Assembly: GCA_050297855.1 (NCBI GenBank)
Contig: JBNKTC010000010.1
Coordinates: 434,001-498,000, forward strand
DNA length: 64,000 nt
Direction: 5' to 3'
DNA from: SZUA-545 sp050297855
GTDB lineage: Bacteria > Campylobacterota > Campylobacteria > Campylobacterales > SZUA-545
Below, one piece after another: positions 42,449-51,133 of the stretch. Numbering within the stretch: position 1 is the stretch's first letter; every line of letters starts with the position of its first letter. The translations under genes and the position numbers were made by a program. The notes under the pieces are model-generated. The model ran no database searches, was not told the origin of the DNA, and saw only the letters and a program-made list of their open reading frames with translations.

Positions 42449-42465
42449 GGAGTAATATTCCGCAT
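42449..42465 (+). promoter_or_regulatory. duplicated promoter core, DUF2156 side
   Basis: An identical 17-base copy of the ppk2-side element in the opposite orientation. TAATAT within it could be the -10. The bases between the two copies (42301-42448) hold no gene. Confidence 0.6.
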
Positions 42466-42490
42466 TTCATCCCAACTAAGGCATCCCGCC

Positions 42491-43471
42491 ATGGCGAATC
42501 TCACCGTCAAAAAACAGACCCTCAAACCCTTCGGAATGGAGGCTAAATCTCTTATTGAAAAATACCTGGCCAAACGCGACGTCGATATCAGCGACTACAC
42601 CTTTGCCGCCAACTACATCTGGCTCTCGCGCAGCAGCGGGTTTTACGCCGTGATCAACAAATGTTTCTGCCTCTTCGTCATGACCGGCGGCGAGCTGACC
42701 ATGCTGCTGCCGCCCCTGGGCAAGCAGAAGAACATCCCCGACGCGATGGTGCGCTGTTTCGAGATCATGAACGCCAACAACAGCTCCCGCTACTACGCCC
42801 GCATCGACTACGTACAGGCCTCCATGATCGAGGAGTTCGTCCAGTCCGAAGACGACGCGCAGAGCATGTTCGAGATGCTCGAACACTATCTCGTCGAGAA
42901 GAAACTGGTCGACTACGTCTACGAAGCCGACCGCCTCATCGAACTGCGCGGCAACAGCTACCACACCAAGCGCACCGAGATCAACAAGTTCGTCAAGTCC
43001 TACCCCGACCATCGCATCGAACCCCTCGACGCCGTACGGCACCACGACGCGGTAATCGCGCTCTTCGACAAATGGGTCGCCGACCGGGTCAAGTACATGC
43101 CCACCGCCGAGGCGGAGCAGTTCCTCGAAGGAATCCATCAGGAGCGCTACGCCGTCAAACGGCTGCTCAAACACTACGACGAACTAAAGCTGGTCGGACT
43201 GGTGCTCTATATCGACGGCGAGGTCAAGGGCTTCACCGCCGGGGAGCGCATCAACGCCGACACCGCCTCGGTCATCATCGAAAAGACCGATTTCGAGGTA
43301 CTCGGCTGTGCCCAGTTCATCTTCCGGGAGTTCTCCAAACTCCTCAAGGAGCACTACAGCATCGCCTACATCAACGTCGGGGACGACATGGGATTTGAGA
43401 ACCTCAAAAAGGTGAAGATGTCCTACCGCCCCTTCAAACTCGTACCCAAGTACACCGTCTACCAGAAGTAA
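42491..43471 (+). CDS. DUF2156 protein (LPG-synthase C-terminal/GNAT fold)
   Basis: The protein has 326 residues from the ATG at 42491; upstream in-frame codons fall in the promoter element. It matches the DUF2156/LPG_synthase_C domain, a double GNAT fold used by MprF to move an aminoacyl group onto phosphatidylglycerol. Visible segments are GFYAVINKCFCLF, ELRGNSYHTKRTEINKF (a typical family block) and YINVGDDMGFENLKKVKMSYRP near the end. There is no membrane flippase domain, so this is a stand-alone soluble version whose acceptor is unknown. A GNAT gene follows 2 bases later. Confidence 0.85.
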   Translation: MANLTVKKQTLKPFGMEAKSLIEKYLAKRDVDISDYTFAANYIWLSRSSGFYAVINKCFCLFVMTGGELTMLLPPLGKQKNIPDAMVRCFEIMNANNSSRYYARIDYVQASMIEEFVQSEDDAQSMFEMLEHYLVEKKLVDYVYEADRLIELRGNSYHTKRTEINKFVKSYPDHRIEPLDAVRHHDAVIALFDKWVADRVKYMPTAEAEQFLEGIHQERYAVKRLLKHYDELKLVGLVLYIDGEVKGFTAGERINADTASVIIEKTDFEVLGCAQFIFREFSKLLKEHYSIAYINVGDDMGFENLKKVKMSYRPFKLVPKYTVYQK

Positions 43472-43473
43472 CC

Positions 43474-43914
43474 ATGATCATCCGTCCTGCCGAAGCCGCC
43501 GACCTCGGTGCGCTAACCGCCCTGGAGACGGCCCTCTTCCGCGATGCGGACTTCCCCCTTACCCGTCGGGCGTTTCGCTACCATCTCGGCCACAGCCTCC
43601 TGCTGGTCGCGCAAGAGCGCGAACACCTCTGCGGCTACGTGCTGGTCCTGCTGCACCGCCGGGTCCCCAAGCTCTACTCCCTGGGCGTCGCCAAAGCGTG
43701 CCGCGGCAAGGGGCTGGGGGCATCCCTGCTCGCCGCCGCGCTGGAAGAACTCGCGGCGGCGGGGGGTGAATGCACCCGGCTCGAAGTCCGGTGCGACAAC
43801 GCGGCCGCCCTCGCCCTCTACCGCCGCTTCAACTTCGAAGAGATCCGGCGGCTTCCGGGCTTCTACCGCGACGGGGCCGACGCCCTGCTGATGGAGCGAC
43901 ACCATGCCCGCTAG
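43474..43914 (+). CDS. GNAT-family N-acetyltransferase (RimI-like)
   Basis: The 146-residue single GNAT domain has motif A SLGVAKACRGKGLGASLL, where the Q/RxxGxG/A loop binds acetyl-CoA pyrophosphate. Motif B is NAAALALYRRFNFEEIRR with the catalytic-region tyrosine. This resembles RimI-type protein N-alpha-acetyltransferases, but the acceptor is not defined. It starts 2 bases after the DUF2156 stop and overlaps the next membrane gene by 11 bases, so three genes form one unit. Confidence 0.85.
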   Translation: MIIRPAEAADLGALTALETALFRDADFPLTRRAFRYHLGHSLLLVAQEREHLCGYVLVLLHRRVPKLYSLGVAKACRGKGLGASLLAAALEELAAAGGECTRLEVRCDNAAALALYRRFNFEEIRRLPGFYRDGADALLMERHHAR

Positions 43915-44554
43915 ACACTACCGCCGTCTGCTGCGCGAACTCTCCCGGACCCGGATGCTGCGTCTTCAGGGAGCGGTGCTCTTTCTCACCACCGCCATCG
44001 ACTGGGTGCTGATGCCCTTTCTGACCAAGCTGGAGGGGACCCACCTGCCGGTCTTCATGATCAGCTTCTACATGCTGCTGGGGGCCTCCGACGGCTTTAT
44101 CCAGCCGCTGTTCCGGCAGGTGAAGATCTACCGCATCTACGCCTTCGTGATCGTGCTCGATCTGGTGCAGATCGCCGCCTATATGCTCGAAGGGGTCGAT
44201 ATCGTACTCTTCACCTACGTGATGCTGAGCCTCTTCACCCTGCAGGCGATCACCTTCGAAATCTCGCGGGTGCATACCATCGACTTCATGCAGGACGAGA
44301 TGGCCCTCAAGGACTACCTGATGCTGCGCTCGCTCATCGTCTCCGCGGCCATCATCACCGGCAGTCTGGCGGCGATGCTCTTCGACGCCCTCGACGTTCC
44401 GCTGGGGCGCGTCCTGATCCTGCTGGCGGTTCTGGGACTCGTCGCGGTGGTGATCGAGTACCGGCTCTTCGCCAAGTTCCGCCGCATCGTCCAAAACGAC
44501 GAGACGGTCATCACCCGGCAGAAAAATCTGGTCAATGAAAAGATCAACGTCTAA
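43904..44554 (+). CDS. six-helix inner-membrane protein, unknown function
   Basis: The 216-residue protein has about six hydrophobic helices (25-45, 50-68, 78-98, 103-120, 140-160 and 165-185), with basic ends (HYRRLLRELSRTR, FAKFRRIVQ). No family motif is recognised; the pattern could fit half of an MFS-like bundle. It overlaps the GNAT gene by 11 bases, so it belongs to that operon. Confidence 0.65.
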   Translation: MPARHYRRLLRELSRTRMLRLQGAVLFLTTAIDWVLMPFLTKLEGTHLPVFMISFYMLLGASDGFIQPLFRQVKIYRIYAFVIVLDLVQIAAYMLEGVDIVLFTYVMLSLFTLQAITFEISRVHTIDFMQDEMALKDYLMLRSLIVSAAIITGSLAAMLFDALDVPLGRVLILLAVLGLVAVVIEYRLFAKFRRIVQNDETVITRQKNLVNEKINV

Positions 44555-44601
44555 GTCGGTTTTTGGTTCTTTGCAAGTAATCTGATAGGAAAGGAATCGT
44601 C

Positions 44602-45963
44602 ATGCGCACCCCGCCTCCCGAACTGATCGAGACCATCAAGCAGACCGTCCGTGGCTATTTCGAAAGCGGCGACGTCACCGTGCACCCTTACGACGTCGCC
44701 GAACTGCTCCTGGAGCTGCGCGACTACGACGAAGCCGCCTACCTCGACGAGCTGGCGGCCCTGCCCGAAGAGCTGCGCGCCCAGGTACTCATCGAGCTGC
44801 CCAAGGCGTGTCACGAAGAGGTGATCGAACGCTTCAGCCCCGAAGAGATCGCCGACCTGACCAACGTCCTCGACACCGACGACGCCGCCGAGCTGATCCG
44901 GAACATCGAGGAGGTGGACCAGGCCGTCGCCGGCGAAGTGCTCCAGAGCCTCCCCGAAGAGGACCGCCAGACCCTCGAAGCCCTCATCGCCTACGGCGAC
45001 TACGAAGCGGGCGCCTATATGCAAACCGAGCTCTTCAGCGCCACCACCGAGGAGCTCATCGGCGACTCCATCCGCCGCCTCAAAAAACTCAAGGCGGCCC
45101 GGGAGATCGACAACGTCTACCAGGTCTACGTCGTCGATCCCGCCGGGAAGTTCCTGGGCTCCATCCCCCTCGAAGACCTCATCCTGCTCGGACCCAAAGA
45201 GCGCTACGCCGACGTGATCGAATCGGGCATCAACACCGTTTCGGTCAAAGCGACTGATGACATTCACGACGTCGTCGAAGTCGCCGCCAACTACGACATG
45301 AGCGTGGTCGCTGTGATCGACGACGAGGGCATCTTACTGGGGCGCATCACCTCCGACGACATCTACGACATCATCGAAGAGCGCGCCACCGGCCAGCTCT
45401 ACAACCTTGCCGGGGTCAGCGAGGAGGCGGAGCAGGAGGAGAGCCTGATCCACATCGGGAAGCACCGCGCCTTCTGGCTGGGAATCAACCTCCTCACCGC
45501 CGTCGCCGCCTCGGTGGTCATCGGCCTCTTCGACACGACCATCCAGTCGCTGGTGGCTCTGGCGGTCCTGATGCCCATCGTCGCCTCCATGGGCGGTAAC
45601 GCCGGAACCCAGACCCTCACCGTTACCGTCCGTCAGATGGCCCTGGGGGAGATCAGCGGCGGCGACGCCCGCGAGACGATCTTCAAGGAGGTCTACCTCG
45701 CTCTGATGAACGGCATTATCTTCGCCGTAGTGATCGGCATCGTCGCCTGGCTCTGGTTCGCCATGCCCATGCTGGGGGTGGTCATCGCCCTCTCTATGGT
45801 GATCAACCTCTTCTCCGCCGGGCTCTTCGGTTCGGTCATCCCGCTGGTGCTGCAAAAGGCCGATATCGACCCCGCTGTGGGCTCTTCGGTACTGTTGACG
45901 ACCGTCACCGACATCGTCGGCTTTTTCAGCTTTCTCGGCCTCGCCAGCATCATGCTGCTTTAG
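44602..45963 (+). CDS. mgtE: magnesium transporter MgtE
   Basis: The 453-residue protein has the full MgtE architecture: an acidic N-terminal superhelical domain (about 20-135, many DEAAEL-type helices), a tandem CBS pair (about 140-265) and five C-terminal membrane helices with GGNAGTQTLTV in the pore region. The cytosolic domains close the channel when Mg2+ is plentiful. AAAGGA precedes the ATG. An RMD1-like gene follows 10 bases downstream. CorA and CNNM-type genes lie within 8 kb. Confidence 0.95.
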   Translation: MRTPPPELIETIKQTVRGYFESGDVTVHPYDVAELLLELRDYDEAAYLDELAALPEELRAQVLIELPKACHEEVIERFSPEEIADLTNVLDTDDAAELIRNIEEVDQAVAGEVLQSLPEEDRQTLEALIAYGDYEAGAYMQTELFSATTEELIGDSIRRLKKLKAAREIDNVYQVYVVDPAGKFLGSIPLEDLILLGPKERYADVIESGINTVSVKATDDIHDVVEVAANYDMSVVAVIDDEGILLGRITSDDIYDIIEERATGQLYNLAGVSEEAEQEESLIHIGKHRAFWLGINLLTAVAASVVIGLFDTTIQSLVALAVLMPIVASMGGNAGTQTLTVTVRQMALGEISGGDARETIFKEVYLALMNGIIFAVVIGIVAWLWFAMPMLGVVIALSMVINLFSAGLFGSVIPLVLQKADIDPAVGSSVLLTTVTDIVGFFSFLGLASIMLL

Positions 45964-45973
45964 GAGTCAAAAT

Positions 45974-46780
45974 ATGAAACGTCAATCCTTCGAACTCATC
46001 GCCTTCAACCTGCCCCGCCCGATGGAGCGCGGCGAAGTGGAGGAGGCCCTCGGCCTCAGCTTCAAACGCGGCATCGAAGCCACCTACTACGCCGAGGACG
46101 GCGAGGCGCTGATCACCTATACGCCCTTTAACGTCCTGACCTTGATCAACTGGTCCCGCGACCGCATCATCGAAGCGATCGAAACCCTGGGCTTTGACGA
46201 AACGGAGATCTTCGAGGGGAGCGGCATCTATCAGGACTATCCCGTCCGTTTCGATCCGGGCCTCGTGCTGGCTCACACCATCGACAACGACACCATCACC
46301 CTCAAGGCCTACTCCCTGCTGCAGATGCTCATCATCGCCCATGTCATCTCCCAGAGCGTGGCGCTGGAGCTTTTCGAGCGGCGCCTGTCGGACTACCACG
46401 AACGCAGCCGGCAGCTGCTCGACGCCGCCGGAAGCCACTCCATCTTCCGGCGCAACCGGCTCGCCGGCTTTGCCAAAGAGCTGGCCCTGCTGCGCCACGA
46501 CATCCTCATCGACCTGCACCTGCTGGACAAACCCAACATCCTCTGGGACAACGAGGAGGCGGAGATGCTCTACAACACCCTCGCCTACCGCCTCGAACTC
46601 AAAGACCGCTTCGACATCGTCACCTACAAACTCGACAACATCAAAGACGACGTCATGATGGTGATGGATCTGACCAACCACGACCATAGCTCCTTCCTGG
46701 AGTGGATCATCATCGTTTTGATCGCCGTGGAGATCGTGATGGGGCTGATGGAGTGGTTCGGTCCCTTCGGGGGACATTAG
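45974..46780 (+). CDS. RMD1/DUF155-family membrane-anchored protein
   Basis: The 268-residue protein is soluble for most of its length and has a hydrophobic helix near the C-terminus (LEWIIIVLIAVEIVMGLMEW). The family signature is seen in DYPVRFD, HTIDNDTITLKAYSLLQMLIIAHVISQSVAL and the long helix ending YKLDNIKDDVMMVMDLTNHDHSSFLEW. RMD1/DUF155 proteins include yeast Rmd1 and are tail-anchored; their bacterial function is unknown. The gene is 10 bases after mgtE with a GGAG site, so it may be connected with magnesium. Confidence 0.82.
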   Translation: MKRQSFELIAFNLPRPMERGEVEEALGLSFKRGIEATYYAEDGEALITYTPFNVLTLINWSRDRIIEAIETLGFDETEIFEGSGIYQDYPVRFDPGLVLAHTIDNDTITLKAYSLLQMLIIAHVISQSVALELFERRLSDYHERSRQLLDAAGSHSIFRRNRLAGFAKELALLRHDILIDLHLLDKPNILWDNEEAEMLYNTLAYRLELKDRFDIVTYKLDNIKDDVMMVMDLTNHDHSSFLEWIIIVLIAVEIVMGLMEWFGPFGGH

Positions 46781-46785
46781 ACGTT

Positions 46786-46800
46786 CCCTCCGCAGGGAGG
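46786..46800. terminator. bidirectional hairpin between convergent genes
   Basis: CCCTCC and GGGAGG enclose a GCA loop between the RMD1-like stop (46780) and the AstE-family stop (46802). No long T-run follows. Confidence 0.5.
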
Positions 46801-46801
46801 G

Positions 46802-47848
46802 TTATTCGATAACGTCCTCGACGTGAAGACCGTGGATGTCGCTGTGGGCGATGGCGTCTTCCTGGAAGTATTCGATGCGGTTCTCCGCGATATCCAGGTC
46901 CTCGAAGCGGGCGATGTGGAAGATAGCGTCCCCCTCCTGAACCAGCGGAATCTGGCTCTTGCCGATGATGATCCCGTCGAATTTGGAACGAATCTCGTAG
47001 CTCTCCTCCCCAAGGGGTTCGTCGACATAGCCGATGATCTCGTCGGCTTTGACCGAATCCCCCAGGCCGCGCAGAGTCCGCAGGATGCCGCTCTCGGGGG
47101 CGCGGGTCCAGTGGCTGCTCTTACAGATGAGCGGATTGCGGTAGCGCCGTTTTTTGGTCTGGGGCAGCATCGCCAGGGCCCGCAGCACATTGACGATCCC
47201 CTTGACCCCGATCTTGATCGCCGTCTCGTCGAAGCGCAGGGCTTCCCCCGCTTCGTAAAGCAGAATGGGCACCCCGTGCTCCTGCGCCTCGGCCCGCAGC
47301 GAACCGTCGCGCAGCTCCGAGTGGAGGACCACCGGCGCTTCGAAGGCTTTGGCGAGGTTCAGGGTCTCCTCATTTTTGACGTTGGTGCGGATCTGCGGCA
47401 GGTTGGTGCGGTGGATTGCCCCGGTATGCAGGTCGATGCCGTAATCGCACTTCCGGACGATCTCGTCGAAGAAGATCCGAGCGATCCGCGCCGCCAGAGA
47501 GCCCTTGGTGGAACCGGGGAAACTGCGGTTCAGGTCCCGCCGGTCGGGGAGATAGCGCGACAGGGTGTTAAGCCCGTAGACGTTGACGACGGGGACGAGG
47601 ATCAGCGTGCCCTTAAGCTTCTTGATCAGCGCCAGATGTTTGAGGCGGCGGATGATCTCGATCCCGTTGAGCTCGTCGCCGTGGATGGCGGCGCTGATAA
47701 AGACGGTAGGCCCCTTGCGGCGGCCCCGGATCACCTGTACGGGAATCGACGCGGGAATGTTATAGAGTCCGGGAAGCGCGACATCGATCTGGCGCGTACT
47801 GCCCGCCGGAACGTCGGTCCCCGCGATGCTGAATGGTATATCTTTCAT
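46802..47848 (-). CDS. succinylglutamate desuccinylase/aspartoacylase-family zinc hydrolase
   Basis: The 348-residue protein has zinc-site motifs of the AstE/AspA (M14-related) family: HGDELNGIEII (His and Glu ligands) and DLHTGAIHRTNLPQIR (third His). A beta-rich C-terminal domain is also typical of the family. It probably cleaves an amide or peptide bond next to a carboxylate. It is divergent from rimB-rimK, and together they resemble three-gene ATP-grasp peptide-ligase clusters. The natural substrate may be the glutamate tail added by RimK. Confidence 0.85.
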   Translation of the reverse strand: MKDIPFSIAGTDVPAGSTRQIDVALPGLYNIPASIPVQVIRGRRKGPTVFISAAIHGDELNGIEIIRRLKHLALIKKLKGTLILVPVVNVYGLNTLSRYLPDRRDLNRSFPGSTKGSLAARIARIFFDEIVRKCDYGIDLHTGAIHRTNLPQIRTNVKNEETLNLAKAFEAPVVLHSELRDGSLRAEAQEHGVPILLYEAGEALRFDETAIKIGVKGIVNVLRALAMLPQTKKRRYRNPLICKSSHWTRAPESGILRTLRGLGDSVKADEIIGYVDEPLGEESYEIRSKFDGIIIGKSQIPLVQEGDAIFHIARFEDLDIAENRIEYFQEDAIAHSDIHGLHVEDVIE

Positions 47849-47947
47849 AGGTATCTTTCAATCTGTAACAGTATTGAGACGCAATAGTGTAAAATGTTAG
47901 CATAAAACGGCGCAAAAAAGGCGTCAATGGCCCGCAGGGAGGAGCGT

Positions 47948-48379
47948 ATGAAGAGATTGACGATCGGACGGAACGAGTATATCTCCCTACCGGAACTCAA
48001 CTTTGCCGACATCGATGCCAAGATCGACACGGGGGCCTACTCCTGTTCGATCCACTGCGACGACATCCGGCTCGACGCCGACGGCACCCACGTCCGGTTC
48101 CGTCTGCTCGACGACTCTCACCCCGACTACCACGACCGCGACACGGTTCTGCCCGTCCACGAAGTGCGCCGGGTGAAAAGCTCCAACGGCACCGTGGAGG
48201 AGCGGATCTTCGTCAAAACCGCCCTGGAGCTTTTCGGGCAGGTGTATGAGACCGAACTCTCCCTGACCGACCGGGCCAGCATGAAATACCCCATGCTTAT
48301 CGGACGCAAATATCTCGAAGGCCGCTTCGTCGTCGACGTCGCCCTCCAATACCAAGCAGCAAAAAAGGATGCAACGTGA
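47948..48379 (+). CDS. rimB: RimB-type pepsin-like 'ATP-dependent zinc protease' family protein
   Basis: The 143-residue protein's ATG at 47948 is preceded by GGGAGGAG. It has the retropepsin-like DTGAYSCSIHC near residue 23 and MLIGRKYLEGRFVVD near the end, the conserved blocks of the family (Pfam Zn_protease). In Pseudomonas a homologue called RimB trims poly-glutamate tails that RimK adds to ribosomal protein S6. The stop overlaps the rimK GTG by 4 bases (GTGA). The gene symbol rests on homology and context. Confidence 0.78.
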   Translation: MKRLTIGRNEYISLPELNFADIDAKIDTGAYSCSIHCDDIRLDADGTHVRFRLLDDSHPDYHDRDTVLPVHEVRRVKSSNGTVEERIFVKTALELFGQVYETELSLTDRASMKYPMLIGRKYLEGRFVVDVALQYQAAKKDAT

Positions 48380-49302
48380 CCCTCTACATTCTCTCCCGGA
48401 ACCCCTCGCTCTACTCCACCCGTCGGCTCGTCGAAGCCGCTGAAGCCCGAAACTGGACCGTGCGGGTGCTCGACTACCTGAAATTCAGTATCGAGATCCT
48501 CAAAGGAGAGCTAAGAATCAACTACAACGGCGAGCAGATCGATGCCCCCGACGCCATCATCCCCCGCATCGGCGCCAGCCGCACCTTCTACGGTACGGCG
48601 ATGGTGCGCCATTTCGAGATGATGAACGTCTTCAGCGTCGCCGGTTCGCTGGCCATCTCCCGCTCCCGGGACAAGCTGCGCAGCCTGCAGATCCTCTCCA
48701 AGCACGGCGTCGACATGCCCAAGACCGTCTTCGCGTCGAATAAATCCGACGCCAAGGACATCATCAAACTCAGCGGCGGCACGCCGCTGGTGCTGAAGAT
48801 CCTCGAAGGAACGCAGGGGGTCGGCGTCGTCCTCGTCGAGACCCAGAAAGCGGCCAAGTCTGTTCTTGACGCCTTCTACGGCATGGACGTCAACCTTCTG
48901 GTGCAGGAGTTTATTGCCGAGGCGGGGGGCGCGGACATCCGGGCCATCGTCGTCGACGGCGAAGTGGTCGGGGCGATGAAGCGCCAGGGTGCCGAAGGGG
49001 AGTTCCGCTCCAACCTCCACCAGGGCGGCAGCGCTACGGTCTACAAGCTTTCGCGCAAAGAGAAGGCGACGGCGCTGGCAGCCGCCAAGGCGATGGGGCT
49101 GGGGGTCTGCGGGGTCGATATGATCCCCTCCGAACGGGGACCTCTGGTGATGGAGGTCAACTCCTCCCCCGGACTCGAAGGGATCGAAAAGGCCACCGGC
49201 CTCGACGTCGCGGGCAAGATCATGGAGTATATCGCCAAAAACGTCAACCCCGAGGAGCCGCCCAAGAAACGGCGCCCGCGCAAAGACCGCATCGGCGCGT
49301 GA
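48376..49302 (+). CDS. rimK: RimK-type ATP-grasp alpha-L-glutamate ligase
   Basis: The protein has 308 residues and a GTG start overlapping rimB. The ATP-grasp fold shows PLVLKILEGTQGVGV (ATP-binding lysine and loop), NLLVQEFIAEAGGADIRAIVVDGEVVGAMKR and LVMEVNSSPGLEGIEKATG (metal-binding Glu/Asn). The C-terminus has a basic extension (PPKKRRPRKDR). RimK adds glutamate residues to the C-terminus of ribosomal protein S6 or makes polyglutamate. It is divergent from the AstE-family gene. Confidence 0.93.
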   Translation: MTLYILSRNPSLYSTRRLVEAAEARNWTVRVLDYLKFSIEILKGELRINYNGEQIDAPDAIIPRIGASRTFYGTAMVRHFEMMNVFSVAGSLAISRSRDKLRSLQILSKHGVDMPKTVFASNKSDAKDIIKLSGGTPLVLKILEGTQGVGVVLVETQKAAKSVLDAFYGMDVNLLVQEFIAEAGGADIRAIVVDGEVVGAMKRQGAEGEFRSNLHQGGSATVYKLSRKEKATALAAAKAMGLGVCGVDMIPSERGPLVMEVNSSPGLEGIEKATGLDVAGKIMEYIAKNVNPEEPPKKRRPRKDRIGA

Positions 49303-49314
49303 TGCGCCCCGTCC

Positions 49315-50973
49315 TTACAGCATCTCTTCCAGACTGAACGTCAGCAGCACCGCTTCGGAAGCGTCTTGCAGTGACTGCATCGCGATATAGACGCTGCGGT
49401 TGGTATTGAGCAGGGAGACGACCATGCGGTCGTTGACCCCCGGATCGCTCACCAGCTGGGACCCCTCTTTCAGAATGCGCATGTTCTCCTCCCGGGAGCG
49501 GGCCAGTTTCGCGTCGAACGCGTCGCGATCCCACCGCTCCTGAATCCCGTTGATCAGTATCAGAATCGTATAGGCAAGGTTGGCGCGGATGGCGTCGTAG
49601 AGGTTCAGGACACTCTGCTGTTCACTTTCGGAGAACTCGTTGACGTTGTTCTTGACGTCTTTGAGAATCTTGGCGGCATAGACGCTCTCCCGGACCGAGA
49701 CCAGCAGCTTCTCTACGCTCTGGGCCTGTTCCAGACTCAGGTTCTGCTGGTTGAGCCGGGAGATGAACTCGGCGATGGCGATCTCGATCTCCTTGATGGC
49801 GTCGTACTTCTTCTTGTGGTCGAACTCGATGGGTTCGCGGTTACGCTCGATCAGATCCTTGCCACTCAATTTTTTGATAAAGAGATCCCCGGGTTTGACG
49901 TGGATCAGCAGCAGGGCGTACTTGAGGGCCTTGACGAAAAGGCTGCTTGCTTCGTCGCGCAGCGCGACGATAGCGGTATCGGGGATGGTGGGATCGACAT
50001 TGTGGATAAAGCGGGTCGCCACCGGCTTTTTGGTGATGAAGCGCTTGCGCAGCCACTTCGCCAACAGGCCGATAAAGGGCACGAGCAGCACGACGCCTAT
50101 CACATTGAAGATGGTGTGGAAGAGCGCCAGCGCCGTCGTGGGGTCACCGTCCATGCCCAACGTCGACATCAGCAGATGGCTCAACAGCGGCAGCATCGCG
50201 AAGGCGACACTCGCGGTGATGACGTTGAACAGGAAGTGCGCCGCGGCGGCCCGCTTCTTGTCCGGGATATCGCCGATCGCCCCCAGAATCGCCGTCACAG
50301 TAGTTCCGATATTGGTGCCGATGACCATTGCCGCCGCCTGGTCAAAAACAAGGATCTGTGCATAAAGCGCACTCAATGCGATCGCCGTCGCCGCGGAGCT
50401 CGACTGGATCAGCGCCGTCAGCACGAACCCAATGGCAACGAAGGCGATCAGCGGGTAGTCGGCGAATTCGGAAAAGTCCAGGGTTGTCGAGAAGGATTCG
50501 ATCGCCGTTTTCATGATATCGAGTCCCAGGAAAAGCAGCCCGAAGCCAATCGCCACTTTGGCGACCCCCGCCACTTTACGCCCGGAGCTGTTGAACGCCA
50601 GCAGCAGACCGCCCGCCCCGATCATGGGCAGGGCAAAGAGCTCGATCTTCACCTTGAAGCCCAGGGTGGCGACGATCCACGCCGTCGCGGTGGTCCCGAC
50701 GTTGGAGCCGAAGATCACGGCGATCCCCGAGTGCAGGCTCATCAGCGAAGCGCTGACGAAGGAGAGGGTCATCAGCGTGACGACGGAGGAGCTCTGCAGC
50801 ACCGCCGTCGCCGCCGCACCGGTAAAGAGCGACTTCATCGTCGAGGAGGTGGAGTGGCGCACCCAGTTTTTAAAGCGCAATCCCGCCGCTTCCTTGAGGG
50901 CCAGCTCCATATAGTACATGCCGAAGAGAAACATCCCCAGACCCGAAAGGGCCTCCACTATCATTCCCGTCAT
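49315..50973 (-). CDS. Na+/phosphate cotransporter (NptA/PNaS) with PhoU-like tail
   Basis: The 552-residue protein has an N-terminal half of about 8-9 membrane helices with the duplicated QSSS motifs of the family (LQSSSVVTLM and IQSSSAATAIA) and GSNVGTT and GTNIGTT repeats. The C-terminal 200 residues are helical and PhoU-like. It should carry phosphate with Na+, in or out. AAAGGA precedes the ATG. It is convergent with rimK and divergent from corA. Confidence 0.9.
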   Translation of the reverse strand: MTGMIVEALSGLGMFLFGMYYMELALKEAAGLRFKNWVRHSTSSTMKSLFTGAAATAVLQSSSVVTLMTLSFVSASLMSLHSGIAVIFGSNVGTTATAWIVATLGFKVKIELFALPMIGAGGLLLAFNSSGRKVAGVAKVAIGFGLLFLGLDIMKTAIESFSTTLDFSEFADYPLIAFVAIGFVLTALIQSSSAATAIALSALYAQILVFDQAAAMVIGTNIGTTVTAILGAIGDIPDKKRAAAAHFLFNVITASVAFAMLPLLSHLLMSTLGMDGDPTTALALFHTIFNVIGVVLLVPFIGLLAKWLRKRFITKKPVATRFIHNVDPTIPDTAIVALRDEASSLFVKALKYALLLIHVKPGDLFIKKLSGKDLIERNREPIEFDHKKKYDAIKEIEIAIAEFISRLNQQNLSLEQAQSVEKLLVSVRESVYAAKILKDVKNNVNEFSESEQQSVLNLYDAIRANLAYTILILINGIQERWDRDAFDAKLARSREENMRILKEGSQLVSDPGVNDRMVVSLLNTNRSVYIAMQSLQDASEAVLLTFSLEEML

Positions 50974-51077
50974 CGTATCCTTTCGGGCTCATATTGCATC
51001 TATAGAACCATTATAGTTCATTTTCTTCGGAGAAATCCTTATAGAGACACCCTAAAGAGGCGCTGACAAATTTCGTG

Positions 51078-51083
51078 TATAAT
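51078..51083 (+). promoter_or_regulatory. TATAAT -10 box for corA
   Basis: GTGTATAATGC lies 50 bases before the ATG at 51134; GAAGGAGAG is the ribosome binding site. Confidence 0.5.
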
Positions 51084-51133
51084 GCGCATACTGCAGGAGA
51101 TGCCGAAGCGAGCATCCCCACGAAGGAGAGACG

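Noticed and set aside
42284..42465. MITE or transposon with 17-bp terminal inverted repeats
   Set aside because: The two repeats stand at almost the same distance from two start codons, which a promoter duplication explains better. No target-site duplication is visible.
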